From Nodularia spumigena CCY9414 (GTDB lineage: Bacteria; Cyanobacteriota; Cyanobacteriia; Cyanobacteriales; Nostocaceae): DNA of 64,000 bases. Shown here in pieces: positions 1 through 8,699 of this stretch (its first letter is position 1; each line of letters begins with the position of its first letter). The stretch lies in the NCBI RefSeq assembly GCF_000340565.2, contig NZ_CP007203.1:841593-905592 (forward strand). Reading direction: 5' to 3'. The notes beneath the pieces are model-generated. The model searched no databases and had not been told where the DNA came from. It saw nothing but the letters and a program-made list of their open reading frames with translations. The position numbers were made by a program, and so were the translations under genes.

Positions 1-350
1 TTGACGGTGCGTTGCGCTTTGCGACAACACACCCTACAAGAAAATTACGTATTTGGATAACTTATTTTTGGGAAGTTGCTTACAGTTATTTTCAGGTAAA
101 TATACCAAGTGGTAGGATCGCAAGGTCTTGCGCCCCTAAGACAGATATGGTTCAAATACATGAAAAATAATAATTTTCAGAAAGATTACACTTTCAACTA
201 TGTTCTTTAGTCAAAAAAGTGTCATTTTTCTATTTCATTTCATAGTAATTTTTGGCAAAGGGGTAAACTCACCTTTTACTTTAAAACCTTAGAGACAGGT
301 TTTAACAATTAGTGTTGCCAAAAAATACTTTATTTGAGGAGAAAATATAT
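1..350. other. Upstream spacer with dispersed-repeat remnant
   Basis: No gene is visible. The first ~45 bases carry the sequence acggtgcgtt...cacaccctac, which is also seen in the small hairpin element near 45.2 kb, so this is part of a dispersed repeat cut by the window edge. The rest is AT-rich leader of the protease gene, ending in a GAGGAG ribosome binding site about 10 bases before its ATG. Confidence 0.5.
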
Positions 351-1814
351 ATGCCCATTGACGATATTAGTCACAATTTGTTTCCTCATAACGGGCTAAA
401 CTTCACCCCTATCTCCTCAGTAGATACATTTTCAACCCAGAATGATCAGAGATTCAGTTTCAGTGGTCGCAGTAGCTTTTATCCAACCAGTGATATTGCT
501 GCAACTTCCGCCCGAACTGCTAACTATAATTTTACTTCTGGCTATGGCTTAATTAACAGCGCCGCCGCAGTGGCTAGAGCTGCTGGTGAAAATACTTTTG
601 CTGATGTTCCTAATCTTGGTGGTAATAATTGGGGAGCAGATTTAGTGAAAGCCCCAGCAGCTTGGGCGCAGGGATACACCGGGAAAGGTGCGGTGATTGC
701 TGTGTTAGATACTGGGGTTGACTACAACCACGCAGATTTGAAGAATAATATTTGGACTAATCCCGGAGAAATTCCTGGTAATGGCATAGATGATGATGGT
801 AATGGCTATATTGATGATGCCCAAGGTTGGAGTTTTGCTGACAATAGTAACAATGTTATGGACGTTAATGGTCACGGTAGTCACGTAGCGGGAACCATTG
901 CTGGGGGGAATAATGGCTTTGGGGTGACGGGTATTGCCTATGATGCCAAGATTATGCCAGTTAAAGTGCTGAATGACAAGGGAGCAGGCAGCAGTAATTC
1001 TGTCGCCGATGGTATTTACTATGCTGTGAAGAATGGCGCTAATGTGATTAATCTCAGTCTGGGTGGAAATTTTCCGAACAGCACCCTGGAAGCTGCAATT
1101 AAATACGCTAGTAGTCAAGGGACTGTGGTGGTGATGGCAGCAGGTAATGATGGTAACTTATTTACAAACTATCCTGCTAGCTATGCCAGTAACTGGGGAT
1201 TAGCAGTGGGAGCAGTTGATCAGAATAATAATATGGCTAACTTCTCGAACAGAGCAGGGCTGAATTCATTTCCCTATGTCACCGCTCCAGGGGTTGGGAT
1301 TTATTCATCAGTTCCTGGTAATCAGTACGCTACATATAGTGGCACATCTATGGCTACTCCCCACGTTGCTGGTGTAGTTGCTTTAATGCTGGGTGCTAAT
1401 CCCAATTTAACTGATGCCGAAATCCGGAAAATTATCATAGAAACTGCGGGAAATAGTACACCCATAGCAACGTCTAATTCCTTCCAGATCAGCCCGGTAA
1501 TTTCTCAGGCGATCGCACAGATGGTAGGCAATAGTACATCAGATACTACCATTAACTGGGAATTAAAAATTATAACTTCTCATCAACCTTCAATCTCTTC
1601 ATTTGTCAGCACAGGCTCATCAATGAATCTAGGAGACCTGAAGCAATTCCGATATTACCATAGCACCCTCAACACTGTGGGCAGCATCATGAATAACATC
1701 TTCAATGCTGATAATGTTGACGACAATAACCCAGATATCACAGATATCGAAAAAATTCTCAATCAATTACAGCAGCAGATAGAAGAATTTAGAAGATTTT
1801 TCCCTGGTTTCTAA
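351..1814 (+). CDS. S8 family (subtilisin-like) serine protease
   Basis: Predicted endopeptidase of the subtilisin clan. The catalytic triad is visible in order: Asp in AVLDTGVDYNH (about residue 120), His in NGHGSHVAGT (about 175) and Ser in GTSMATPHVAG (about 333). The oxyanion Asn sits in VVMAAGNDGN. I chose the ATG at 351 because GAGGAG lies just upstream; an in-frame GTG at 312 has no such site. The first ~80 residues have no obvious Sec signal. They include NYNFTSGYGLINSAAAV, which resembles the end of an S8 catalytic domain, an arrangement I recall from cyanobacterial calcium-dependent proteases (PrcA type). The last ~100 residues match no domain I recognise. It converges with an HlyD-type adaptor gene, so non-classical export is possible but unproven. 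The substrate is unknown. Confidence 0.9.
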   Translation: MPIDDISHNLFPHNGLNFTPISSVDTFSTQNDQRFSFSGRSSFYPTSDIAATSARTANYNFTSGYGLINSAAAVARAAGENTFADVPNLGGNNWGADLVKAPAAWAQGYTGKGAVIAVLDTGVDYNHADLKNNIWTNPGEIPGNGIDDDGNGYIDDAQGWSFADNSNNVMDVNGHGSHVAGTIAGGNNGFGVTGIAYDAKIMPVKVLNDKGAGSSNSVADGIYYAVKNGANVINLSLGGNFPNSTLEAAIKYASSQGTVVVMAAGNDGNLFTNYPASYASNWGLAVGAVDQNNNMANFSNRAGLNSFPYVTAPGVGIYSSVPGNQYATYSGTSMATPHVAGVVALMLGANPNLTDAEIRKIIIETAGNSTPIATSNSFQISPVISQAIAQMVGNSTSDTTINWELKIITSHQPSISSFVSTGSSMNLGDLKQFRYYHSTLNTVGSIMNNIFNADNVDDNNPDITDIEKILNQLQQQIEEFRRFFPGF

Positions 1815-1829
1815 TTTGACAGGGGAACT

Positions 1830-1872
1830 CCAAATCCCCCCTGCACCCTGCACCCTGCACCCCTGCTTCTTC
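1830..1872. repeat. Short tandem repeat (ctgcacc units) between convergent genes
   Basis: The spacer between the protease and the convergent HlyD gene carries several ctgcaccctgcaccc units, a short-tandem-repeat type common in Nostocales. No clear intrinsic terminator is visible. Confidence 0.6.
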
Positions 1873-1874
1873 AA

Positions 1875-3371
1875 CTACCTGACTGAAAAAGCTTCACTAA
1901 ATCTACGAGTTACAGGCTCAATGATGAAAGTTAAAACTGACTTTTGACGGGTGACAATTTCACCGTTGGCTGACATTCCGGGAGTAAATTCTACTTCTTC
2001 TCCCCGGACATTCACTGAGTGTTGACTTAGCTGTATTCTGGTGGGAAACACTAAACCCAATTCTTTATCGACTACGGCATTAGGACTAATTTGTACAACT
2101 TTACCGTCAATTGTGCCAAATTCTTGAAAGGGAAAGGTTGCCATTTTCACCTTTGCTTTCATTCCTGGACGAATAAAGCCAATGTCGCGGTTGAGGACTT
2201 TCACTTCTAATAGGATTTCTTCTCCCGCAGGTAAAATTGAGAGTAATTCTTCACCGGCTTGTACAGGGCCTTGGGTGGCTTGAATTTTGTAAATTGTCCC
2301 GGCGACTGGGGCTTTAATGGTTTCCCCGGCTTGCTGTTTTCTGGCTTGTTCGAGTTGACCGTTAATATTGGTAAGTTCTTCTTGGCGCTGTTTAATCTGG
2401 GTTAATATTTCGCTTTGGCGCTCAGATGCTAAACGCTGGGCTTGCTGGAGAACTCCTTGATAGGCTTGTTCTGCTTGGCGAATTTCTTGGTCTTGGGCGG
2501 CAATTTCTCTTTTTAAGGATGCTATTCTGTCTTGAGTCTCTGTGACTCTATTCTGGGCGTTTATGACTTCATCTTTGGCTCTGGTCATTTCTGTGTTGGC
2601 GCGATTTAATCTTTCTTGGGCTTCTAGGTAATCTATTCTAGGTAATGCACCAGGAGCAATTAGGGTACGTAGATTTTCTTCTCTTTGTTGGGCGATCGCC
2701 ACATTTTTTTCGACTCCGACAACGACTTTTTCGGCGTTGACTACATTAGCTTGGGCATTTTCAAAGCTGCTTTGAGCATTTACGAGGTTTTCTTGCAACC
2801 GTTTCTGGCGTTGTTTTACCTGTGCAATAATTGCTAGTTGGCGATTTGCTTCGGCTTCGGTGACAGCTTGACGGGCTTGGTAATCTGCGAGGCGCGATTC
2901 TAAAAGTTCATTTTGTAGTTTTGTCCCAGTCGTTGTGGTTCCAATGCGTTCTGCTTGTAAACGTCCTAAGTCTTCGCTGATTAATTTCGCAGATTGGGCG
3001 AGACGGGTAACGTCTGTTTGTTTTAAATTTGTGTCCCGTTGAATTAAAACTTGATCTTTAGTGACATGATCGCCTTCTTCTACATTCACTTTTAAAATAG
3101 AGCCACCATTCAAGGATGTCACTGGTCGTACCTTTGTTGAGGCGATTAATTCCCCAGGTGCGATCGCTACTTCATCGATTTGAGAGAAATTTGCCCAGGC
3201 GATCGCCCCAAATACCACTAAGCTCAGTGTTCCTGCTAAAACTCTGGTATATAGCGGTGGTAATTCCTGTACAGCCTTACCCACTTCATAAGACAATTGG
3301 TCTTCTGGTTTGGCAAATTGTTCTTTCGTTTGTCGCGCTTGAGCAGCATTTGCAAGTAAGGAATATTTCAT
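1875..3371 (-). CDS. HlyD family periplasmic adaptor (membrane fusion) protein
   Basis: Adaptor subunit that links an inner-membrane exporter to a TolC-type outer-membrane channel. One transmembrane segment lies near residues 45-63 (LAGTLSLVVFGAIAWANF). It is followed by a biotinyl-lipoyl-like half motif (GGSILKVNVEEGDHV), a long Gln/Glu/Arg/Ala-rich coiled-coil hairpin (about 115-345), the second half motif (APVAGTIYKIQ) and a beta-barrel region with the HlyD-like stretch RPGMKAKVKMATFPF. The 498-residue length fits type I secretion adaptors. No ABC exporter or TolC gene lies beside it here, so the partner must be encoded elsewhere. The convergent subtilisin gene is a possible substrate by proximity only. 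Confidence 0.88.
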   Translation of the reverse strand: MKYSLLANAAQARQTKEQFAKPEDQLSYEVGKAVQELPPLYTRVLAGTLSLVVFGAIAWANFSQIDEVAIAPGELIASTKVRPVTSLNGGSILKVNVEEGDHVTKDQVLIQRDTNLKQTDVTRLAQSAKLISEDLGRLQAERIGTTTTGTKLQNELLESRLADYQARQAVTEAEANRQLAIIAQVKQRQKRLQENLVNAQSSFENAQANVVNAEKVVVGVEKNVAIAQQREENLRTLIAPGALPRIDYLEAQERLNRANTEMTRAKDEVINAQNRVTETQDRIASLKREIAAQDQEIRQAEQAYQGVLQQAQRLASERQSEILTQIKQRQEELTNINGQLEQARKQQAGETIKAPVAGTIYKIQATQGPVQAGEELLSILPAGEEILLEVKVLNRDIGFIRPGMKAKVKMATFPFQEFGTIDGKVVQISPNAVVDKELGLVFPTRIQLSQHSVNVRGEEVEFTPGMSANGEIVTRQKSVLTFIIEPVTRRFSEAFSVR

Positions 3372-3689
3372 AAAATTTTAGATTATTGGGGACTGGGGAA
3401 TGGGGAGTGGGGAATGGGGATTGGGGGACTGGGGATTGGGGAGAAGAGAATAGGTTGAGGGGGCGATTTTCAGCTAAATGAACCACATTTTTATGTCGGG
3501 CTACGCCCCGCTACGCTAACACGCAGAGGCGCAAAGGCGCACCAGAGGAATTAAGAGTGTGGTCTAAATACATAAAAACTGCTGTAAGCAGTCGTCCGTG
3601 TAAAGTAATTTCCAACTCACCCCTGCTCCCTGCTCCCTGCTCCCCTGCCTATTCAATCCCCCTACTCCCTACTCCCTACTCCCCAGAAT
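3372..3689. repeat. Spacer filled with dispersed short tandem repeats
   Basis: Three repeat types are stacked here: ggggactggggaatgggg units (3390-3440), the sequence gggctacgccccgctacgct followed by gcagaggcgcaaaggcgc (3497-3540; an inverted relative lies at 52460-52504), and ctccctgctcccctgcc / ctactccctactcccc units (3618-3685). The short ORFs here are repeat translations and are not supported as genes. Confidence 0.7.
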
Positions 3690-4565
3690 TCAAACCGCAA
3701 GATAGCGCCGCAGAAAATTTTCTAAAGTTTCCAAGTGAAAATTGAAAATCTTTTCTAGATTGGCTATTTCCTCTTTTCTACAGAAAAATTCATTGGACAG
3801 TAATGTGCGATAGGTTCCCAAAGCTGTTTGTGCTTGGGGGTTAAATAAACCAAATGCACTGCGTAACCCATCCACAACAAACAAAGGGGAATTAATAACT
3901 ACTGGTTCTTTGTTGAAGATGCGACTGAAAATTTGGGGAATATCCTCACGCAATAAAATCTCCGGTCCTCCGACTGGTAATATTTGGTTGCGTGCGCCTT
4001 CAACGGTGACTGAATCCACTATTATCCTGGCTAAATCATCTGTACTGACAACCGAAGTCCGATTTTTAGGATCACCAATCAGCAAATACAAACCTGTTTC
4101 GCGAAACCGTTCTGCTAATGGCAGTAAGTTTGATGCTAATCCAGATGGGCGTAAAATTGTGTAATTCAAGCCACTAGCTTCTAGATATTGTTCTACTGCT
4201 CGTTTGGCTTTGAATACGGGAGCATCTTCATAGCCCCGTTCGGCTCCCAGTACAGAAATAAACACAAAATGCTTGATTCCATTAGCTCTAGCCTGATCGA
4301 TCAGTTCAATATTGGCGCGATAATCCAGAGATAAGGAGTCACCATCAGAACTGTGGGCGCTAATAATATAATCGACACCGCGACAAGCTTTTGCAATATC
4401 TTTGTCTCGTCGCAAATCACCGATGAAGATTTCTGCTCCTCGGTGTTCTAACTCGTTATAACGTGAAGTGAGGCGAACAAATCCCCTCACGGACTTTTCT
4501 TGTAGGCGTAGAAGTCGCACGACTCGGCGACCAATTGCTCCCGTTGCTCCAGTTACCAGAAACAT
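3690..4565 (-). CDS. NAD(P)-binding SDR, NmrA/Ycf39-like
   Basis: Atypical short-chain dehydrogenase/reductase of the NmrA/Ycf39 group. The dinucleotide-binding glycine motif TGATGAIG is at residues 5-12. An acidic turn (FIGDLRRD) and a substrate-side segment with YTILRPSGLASNL follow. The classical YxxxK active site is not evident, which fits NmrA-like proteins that often bind NAD(P) without catalysing redox chemistry. In cyanobacteria and plastids Ycf39-type proteins assist pigment delivery during photosystem II assembly; assigning that role here is inference, since several paralogues usually exist. The ORF is intact and ends in repeat-derived sequence. Confidence 0.82.
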   Translation of the reverse strand: MFLVTGATGAIGRRVVRLLRLQEKSVRGFVRLTSRYNELEHRGAEIFIGDLRRDKDIAKACRGVDYIISAHSSDGDSLSLDYRANIELIDQARANGIKHFVFISVLGAERGYEDAPVFKAKRAVEQYLEASGLNYTILRPSGLASNLLPLAERFRETGLYLLIGDPKNRTSVVSTDDLARIIVDSVTVEGARNQILPVGGPEILLREDIPQIFSRIFNKEPVVINSPLFVVDGLRSAFGLFNPQAQTALGTYRTLLSNEFFCRKEEIANLEKIFNFHLETLENFLRRYLAV

Positions 4566-4602
4566 AAGGATTTTCGGTGATGAATTCCATCTACAGACTA
4601 AT

Positions 4603-5385
4603 CTAAAATTCGACGATTACTGGGGTATGGTCGCTGGGTTGGGGCAATTTTCTGGGGGTAATGTCAATTATGCAGCTTTTAGCGCTTTCGTACAGCGTGG
4701 GGGTGAGATAATGATGGTCAATTCTCCAACCCCGATTGCGTCTAAAGCCGGCGGCGCGATAGTCCCACCAACTGTAGTGTCCGCCTTCTGTGGTAAATTT
4801 GCGAAAGGCATCAGCAAATCCCAGTTCTAGAACATCTCGTAAGCCTTGGCGTTCTGGTTCCGATGACATTATATGATTGTCTGGATTTGCGTTTTCGTGA
4901 ATGTCTTCGGCTGCTAGAGCGATGTTGAAGTCACCACACATACAAATTCCAGGTTGTGAAAGTAAAAGGGTTTGCAAATACTCCCGTAGAACTGTTAGCC
5001 AGCGCAGCTTGAATTCATATTTCTCGCTTCCCACTGCGGAACCGTTAGGGACATATAAATTTACAATGCGAATGCCGTCAATTACGCCTGTAATCACGCG
5101 CTTTTGCTCATCCCAGAGTGGATCGATATTGGGTAAAATGGGGGTGAAACCAGGGCTGACATCGGTTAGTGGTTGGCGACTAATTAAGGCTACGCCGTTA
5201 TAAGCTTTTTGTCCAGAAAAATAAACATGATAGCCCAATTCTTCAAAGGGCGATCGCGGAAAGTCCGCATCTACAACTTTTGTTTCTTGCAAGCAGAGAA
5301 CATCAATGGGATTTTCGCTTAACCAAAATATCACCTGTTCTAGGCGAGTCCGAATTGAGTTAACATTCCAAGTGGCAATTTTCAT
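4603..5385 (-). CDS. xth: Exodeoxyribonuclease III (AP endonuclease)
   Basis: Base-excision-repair nuclease that cleaves at abasic sites and digests 3' ends. The endonuclease/exonuclease/phosphatase fold motifs are all present: KIATWNVNSIRTR at the N-terminus, LQETK with the metal-binding Glu, NLYVPNGS, CGDFNIA, RIDHHYLT, and the C-terminal PSDHTPV with the Asp-His pair. The 260-residue length is standard for ExoIII. It lies in the same orientation as the Ycf39-like gene, with a 37-base gap, so the two may be co-transcribed, but their functions do not suggest a pathway. Confidence 0.95.
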   Translation of the reverse strand: MKIATWNVNSIRTRLEQVIFWLSENPIDVLCLQETKVVDADFPRSPFEELGYHVYFSGQKAYNGVALISRQPLTDVSPGFTPILPNIDPLWDEQKRVITGVIDGIRIVNLYVPNGSAVGSEKYEFKLRWLTVLREYLQTLLLSQPGICMCGDFNIALAAEDIHENANPDNHIMSSEPERQGLRDVLELGFADAFRKFTTEGGHYSWWDYRAAGFRRNRGWRIDHHYLTPTLYESAKSCIIDITPRKLPQPSDHTPVIVEF

Positions 5386-5830
5386 TTGTTAGTTGTCAGT
5401 ATTGAAAATAAATATTAATTTTTAATTAGTTATGTGTTGAGCATTCATGAGCATTCACTTAATATACCCATTTTGGTTAACTTAGCGTTAAGAAAAATTA
5501 CTACTATTTCATATTTTTAGTATTCTCAGCTACAAAATCTATTTTTTTGTCAGTTTAGCTACAAAAAATCCTCAGAATAGCATGATCCCCAAGGTAGATG
5601 AAACTGCTAGAACCTAAGCTATATTTTAAAAGTGTAGCTGCTGAGTAGCTATTATTAATGTTTTAAAATGTATTGGTGGTGGTTGAAGGTACGGTTAACC
5701 AAAATTGCCCTCTAAAGAGTAAATCAGGTTAATTTAAATCGCAACAAAGTAAGTATAAATCCTCTGTTTTGAAATATGAGAATATGACTTGCTTTGAGGA
5801 ATATTTTCCCGGCTGAACCGAAACAACTTT
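5386..5830. other. 445-base spacer, probable divergent promoter region
   Basis: This separates the divergent xth and glycosyltransferase genes. It holds a small direct repeat (gagcattcat gagcattcac near 5440-5458) and AT-rich sequence. No gene, RNA or strong hairpin is seen. It presumably contains both promoters, but no box is convincing. Confidence 0.4.
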
Positions 5831-6886
5831 ATGAAGATCGCTCAAGTCGCCCCTTTATGGGAACGAGTTCCACCTCCCAGTTATGGAGGAATTGAACTGG
5901 TAGTGAGTCACTTGACCGATGAATTAGTTCGTCGTGGTCATGAAGTTACTTTATTTGCTTCTGGTGACTCTCAAACCTTGGCTGATTTAAAAGCAGTTTC
6001 TCCCCTTGCATTGCGCTTAGACAAAAATGTCGGAGATTATGCGGGGTATGAAATTATAGAACTTAGCCAAGTTTACCAACAAGCGGCGGAATTCGATATT
6101 ATTCATTCTCATGTAGGGATGAGGGCATTACCTTTAGCAAGTTTGGTCTCAACTCCTACAGTCCATACTCTGCATAACAATTTTACCCCGGATAACCAAA
6201 AAGTATTTCGCTACCACCACCAGCAACCTTATGTCAGCATTAGCGAGGCGCAACGTCAAATCAAATTAAACTATGTGGCTACGGTTTATAACGGCATAGA
6301 AACGAGTGATTATCCATTTATAGCCGAACCGCAAGAACCGCAATATTTAGCATTTTTAGGTCGCTTTTCTCCAGAGAAGGGGCCACATCAAGCGATCGCC
6401 ATTGCAAAGCAGACTGGTTGGCGCTTGAAAATGGCCGGAAAAGTTGATGTTGATGATGCTCAGTTTTTTGAACAAGAGATTGTCCCCCATATTGATGGTC
6501 AGCAAATTGAATATTTGGGCGAAATCAACCACGCCGAAAAAGCTGAACTTCTGGGAAATGCTACCATAACTCTGTTTCCGATTAATTGGCAAGAACCTTT
6601 TGGCTTGGTGATGATTGAATCAATGGCGACTGGAACACCAGTGATCGCCATGAATTTAGGTTCTGTACAGGAGGTGATTGTTCACGGTGAAACAGGTTTT
6701 ATCTGCCAAAACTATGCAGAAATGGCGACAATGATTCCGGCGGCGTTAGCACTCAATCGTCAAGCCTGTCGAAAACATATAGAAAACAAATTTAGTGTTA
6801 ACCACATGGTTAATGACTATGAAGCAGTTTACCAACAAATTATCAAGAGCCGCATTCATTTAAATAGTTATTTTAGATGCGGCTAG
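5831..6886 (+). CDS. Glycosyltransferase family 4 protein
   Basis: GT-B fold retaining glycosyltransferase. The N-terminal acceptor domain begins MKIAQVAPLWERVPPPSYGG, with the Gly-Gly loop typical of GT4. The C-terminal donor domain includes LAFLGRFSPEKG and the EX7E motif in EPFGLVMIE, followed by MATGTPVIA. The 351-residue length is normal. Close relatives in cyanobacteria are annotated simply as GT4; donor and acceptor cannot be read from sequence. No strong Shine-Dalgarno is visible, but ATG 5831 aligns with the expected N-terminus. It is followed after ~70 bases by a small zinc-ribbon gene in the same direction. Confidence 0.9.
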   Translation: MKIAQVAPLWERVPPPSYGGIELVVSHLTDELVRRGHEVTLFASGDSQTLADLKAVSPLALRLDKNVGDYAGYEIIELSQVYQQAAEFDIIHSHVGMRALPLASLVSTPTVHTLHNNFTPDNQKVFRYHHQQPYVSISEAQRQIKLNYVATVYNGIETSDYPFIAEPQEPQYLAFLGRFSPEKGPHQAIAIAKQTGWRLKMAGKVDVDDAQFFEQEIVPHIDGQQIEYLGEINHAEKAELLGNATITLFPINWQEPFGLVMIESMATGTPVIAMNLGSVQEVIVHGETGFICQNYAEMATMIPAALALNRQACRKHIENKFSVNHMVNDYEAVYQQIIKSRIHLNSYFRCG

Positions 6887-6955
6887 AGTCAGACTTTAAT
6901 TAACAAGTTTTTTTCAAGATTTTCCACAACAACTTTGTTTTAGGGGCATATTGGT

Positions 6956-7147
6956 ATGAATATGAAAGTTAATACCTGTCCATGCTGCGGTGGTTTCCTC
7001 CTGCGTCATGCGCGTCATAGTGAATTGTATTGGTTTTGTCAGTCTTGTAGGCAAGAAGTACCTCTGTTGACTGTGATTCGTATGCCTAATCCTCGTGGGG
7101 AAACTCAGAATACGGCGGTGCTTCCTCAGACAACATTAAGGGAGTAG
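6956..7147 (+). CDS. Small zinc-ribbon protein
   Basis: A 63-residue protein with two CxxC-type knuckles: CPCC near residue 8 and CQSC near residue 29. This predicts one structural zinc ribbon. The tail is Pro/Thr-rich and has no recognisable domain. An alternative start lies two codons downstream (second ATG at 6962). It follows the GT4 gene in the same direction. I recall similar short zinc-ribbon proteins in cyanobacteria, but no function is known to me. Confidence 0.7.
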   Translation: MNMKVNTCPCCGGFLLRHARHSELYWFCQSCRQEVPLLTVIRMPNPRGETQNTAVLPQTTLRE

Positions 7148-7159
7148 TACCGCCTTGAA

Positions 7160-7200
7160 GGCGGAAGTCAAAAGTCAAAAGTCAAAAATCAAAAACTTGA
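7160..7200. repeat. Heptad short tandem repeat (agtcaaa units)
   Basis: Consecutive agtcaaa / aatcaaa heptamers, the classical short tandemly repeated repetitive (STRR) type of Nostocales, lie between the zinc-ribbon gene and the ADH gene. Confidence 0.8.
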
Positions 7201-7337
7201 TTCAAGATGGTGAACCCGTAGGGTTGTGCTATTTACGTCTTGCTGTACAAGAGATTGGGGAGATGAGAGAGAATTTTTCTTCCCTATTTCGGCAATCTGA
7301 TAAAATCGGGTGAAGCTCATGAATTAGGTTAAAAGCT

Positions 7338-8396
7338 GTGTTAGCAGCGTTACTTTACGGTAAAGAAGATTTACGCTTAGAGCAGGTTGCTGAACCTACT
7401 CCGGGTGTTGGTGAGGTCGTGATTCAAGTGGGTGCGGCGACAACTTGCGGCACAGATTTGAAGGTGTGGCGGCGTGGTGGTCATGCGAAGATGCTGAAAC
7501 TACCGACGCTGTTTGGTCATGAGGCGGCTGGGCATATTGTGGCTGTGGGTGCTGGGGTGACAGATTGGCAAATAGGCGATCGCATTGTGGCGAATAATTC
7601 TGCCCCGTGCATGAAATGCTTCTTTTGTCAACGCCAAGAATATTCTTTGTGTCCCCATATTACCTGGAATAATGGTACTTTTGCGGAATATCTGAAAATT
7701 CCGTCGGCAATAGTGCAGCATAATATGTTAAGGGTTCCCGATGATTTGCCGTTTCAGTTAGCATCAATGACGGAACCTTTAGCTTGTGTTTTACATGGTA
7801 TCGCTCGTTCTAACATTAAACCCCAAGACAGGGTAGTTATCTTGGGTGATGGGGCGATTGGGTTGATGTTTGTGGCTGTTTTAGCTGATACAACTGAAGT
7901 TATGCTGTGGGGAGGTAATGACCACAGGCTGGAAATTGGAGAAAAACTTGGTGCTGCGAAGATTTTTAATTATCATCAAATCCCAGATATTCCCGGTGTG
8001 GTGAAAGAATTAACTCAGGGTTGGGGTGCTGATGTGGTGATTGAGGCGACTGGTGTACCTAGTGTTTGGGAAACTGCGATCGCTTGCGCTCGTCCTGGTG
8101 CTACTGTGAATTTATTCGGTGGTTGTCCACGTGATACGACGATTACTGTGAATACGGAGCAGTTACATTATAGTGAACTGACTTTGAAAGGTGTGTTTCA
8201 CAATACACCGAAATATGTCAGGGCAGCCTTGGCGCTGATAGCTAGTGGTAAAATACCTTTTGAGTTATTGATTAGTGAAGTGCGATCGCTTCAGGATTTA
8301 GAACAGGTTTTTTGTGATATGAAGGCGCGTAAAGTGATTAAGGTGGCGATGATTCCTCACGCACCAAGCGCACCAGGCGCGGAGATTAAATTTTAG
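7338..8396 (+). CDS. Zinc-dependent alcohol dehydrogenase family protein
   Basis: Medium-chain dehydrogenase/reductase. Catalytic zinc ligands are visible in CGTDLKVW (Cys about residue 38) and GHEAAGH (about 60). The structural zinc loop has four cysteines spaced C-x2-C-x2-C-x7-C (CMKCFFC...C, about 93-107). The Rossmann glycine motif is GDGAIG. The product resembles threonine/sorbitol-type dehydrogenases; the substrate is unknown. The start is GTG at 7338. The 3' end of this gene is duplicated, with divergence, at about 9.8 kb, evidence of a past local rearrangement or a lost paralogue. Confidence 0.88.
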   Translation: MLAALLYGKEDLRLEQVAEPTPGVGEVVIQVGAATTCGTDLKVWRRGGHAKMLKLPTLFGHEAAGHIVAVGAGVTDWQIGDRIVANNSAPCMKCFFCQRQEYSLCPHITWNNGTFAEYLKIPSAIVQHNMLRVPDDLPFQLASMTEPLACVLHGIARSNIKPQDRVVILGDGAIGLMFVAVLADTTEVMLWGGNDHRLEIGEKLGAAKIFNYHQIPDIPGVVKELTQGWGADVVIEATGVPSVWETAIACARPGATVNLFGGCPRDTTITVNTEQLHYSELTLKGVFHNTPKYVRAALALIASGKIPFELLISEVRSLQDLEQVFCDMKARKVIKVAMIPHAPSAPGAEIKF

Positions 8397-8699
8397 GTTT
8401 CAGTTGAGCCAAAATTGACTTTTAACGTACCGCAATCTGAAAAACATTCGTAACCTCACCAATTTCCCAAAAAATCACCTGGATACCATAACTAGGCGTA
8501 GGTATAGCGTCGATGACACCAGGGAGCAACTAATTGGATTTTTAATCACATAAAACGCCTATAAATATTAAATTTATATGTATAAGTGCTGAAATTAGGC
8601 GTGTTTATCTGTATGGTTGTAATTGCAAAATACTGCGATAAAGCACCCTAAAACTACGGGGTGAGCTAACTCTCCTTTCAATTATAAGTAAAAGGATTT
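8397..8699. other. 303-base spacer, no feature seen
   Basis: AT-rich spacer between ADH and the lamin-tail gene. No ORF, hairpin terminator or known repeat is apparent, except an AAAGGA ribosome binding site directly ahead of the next start. Confidence 0.4.
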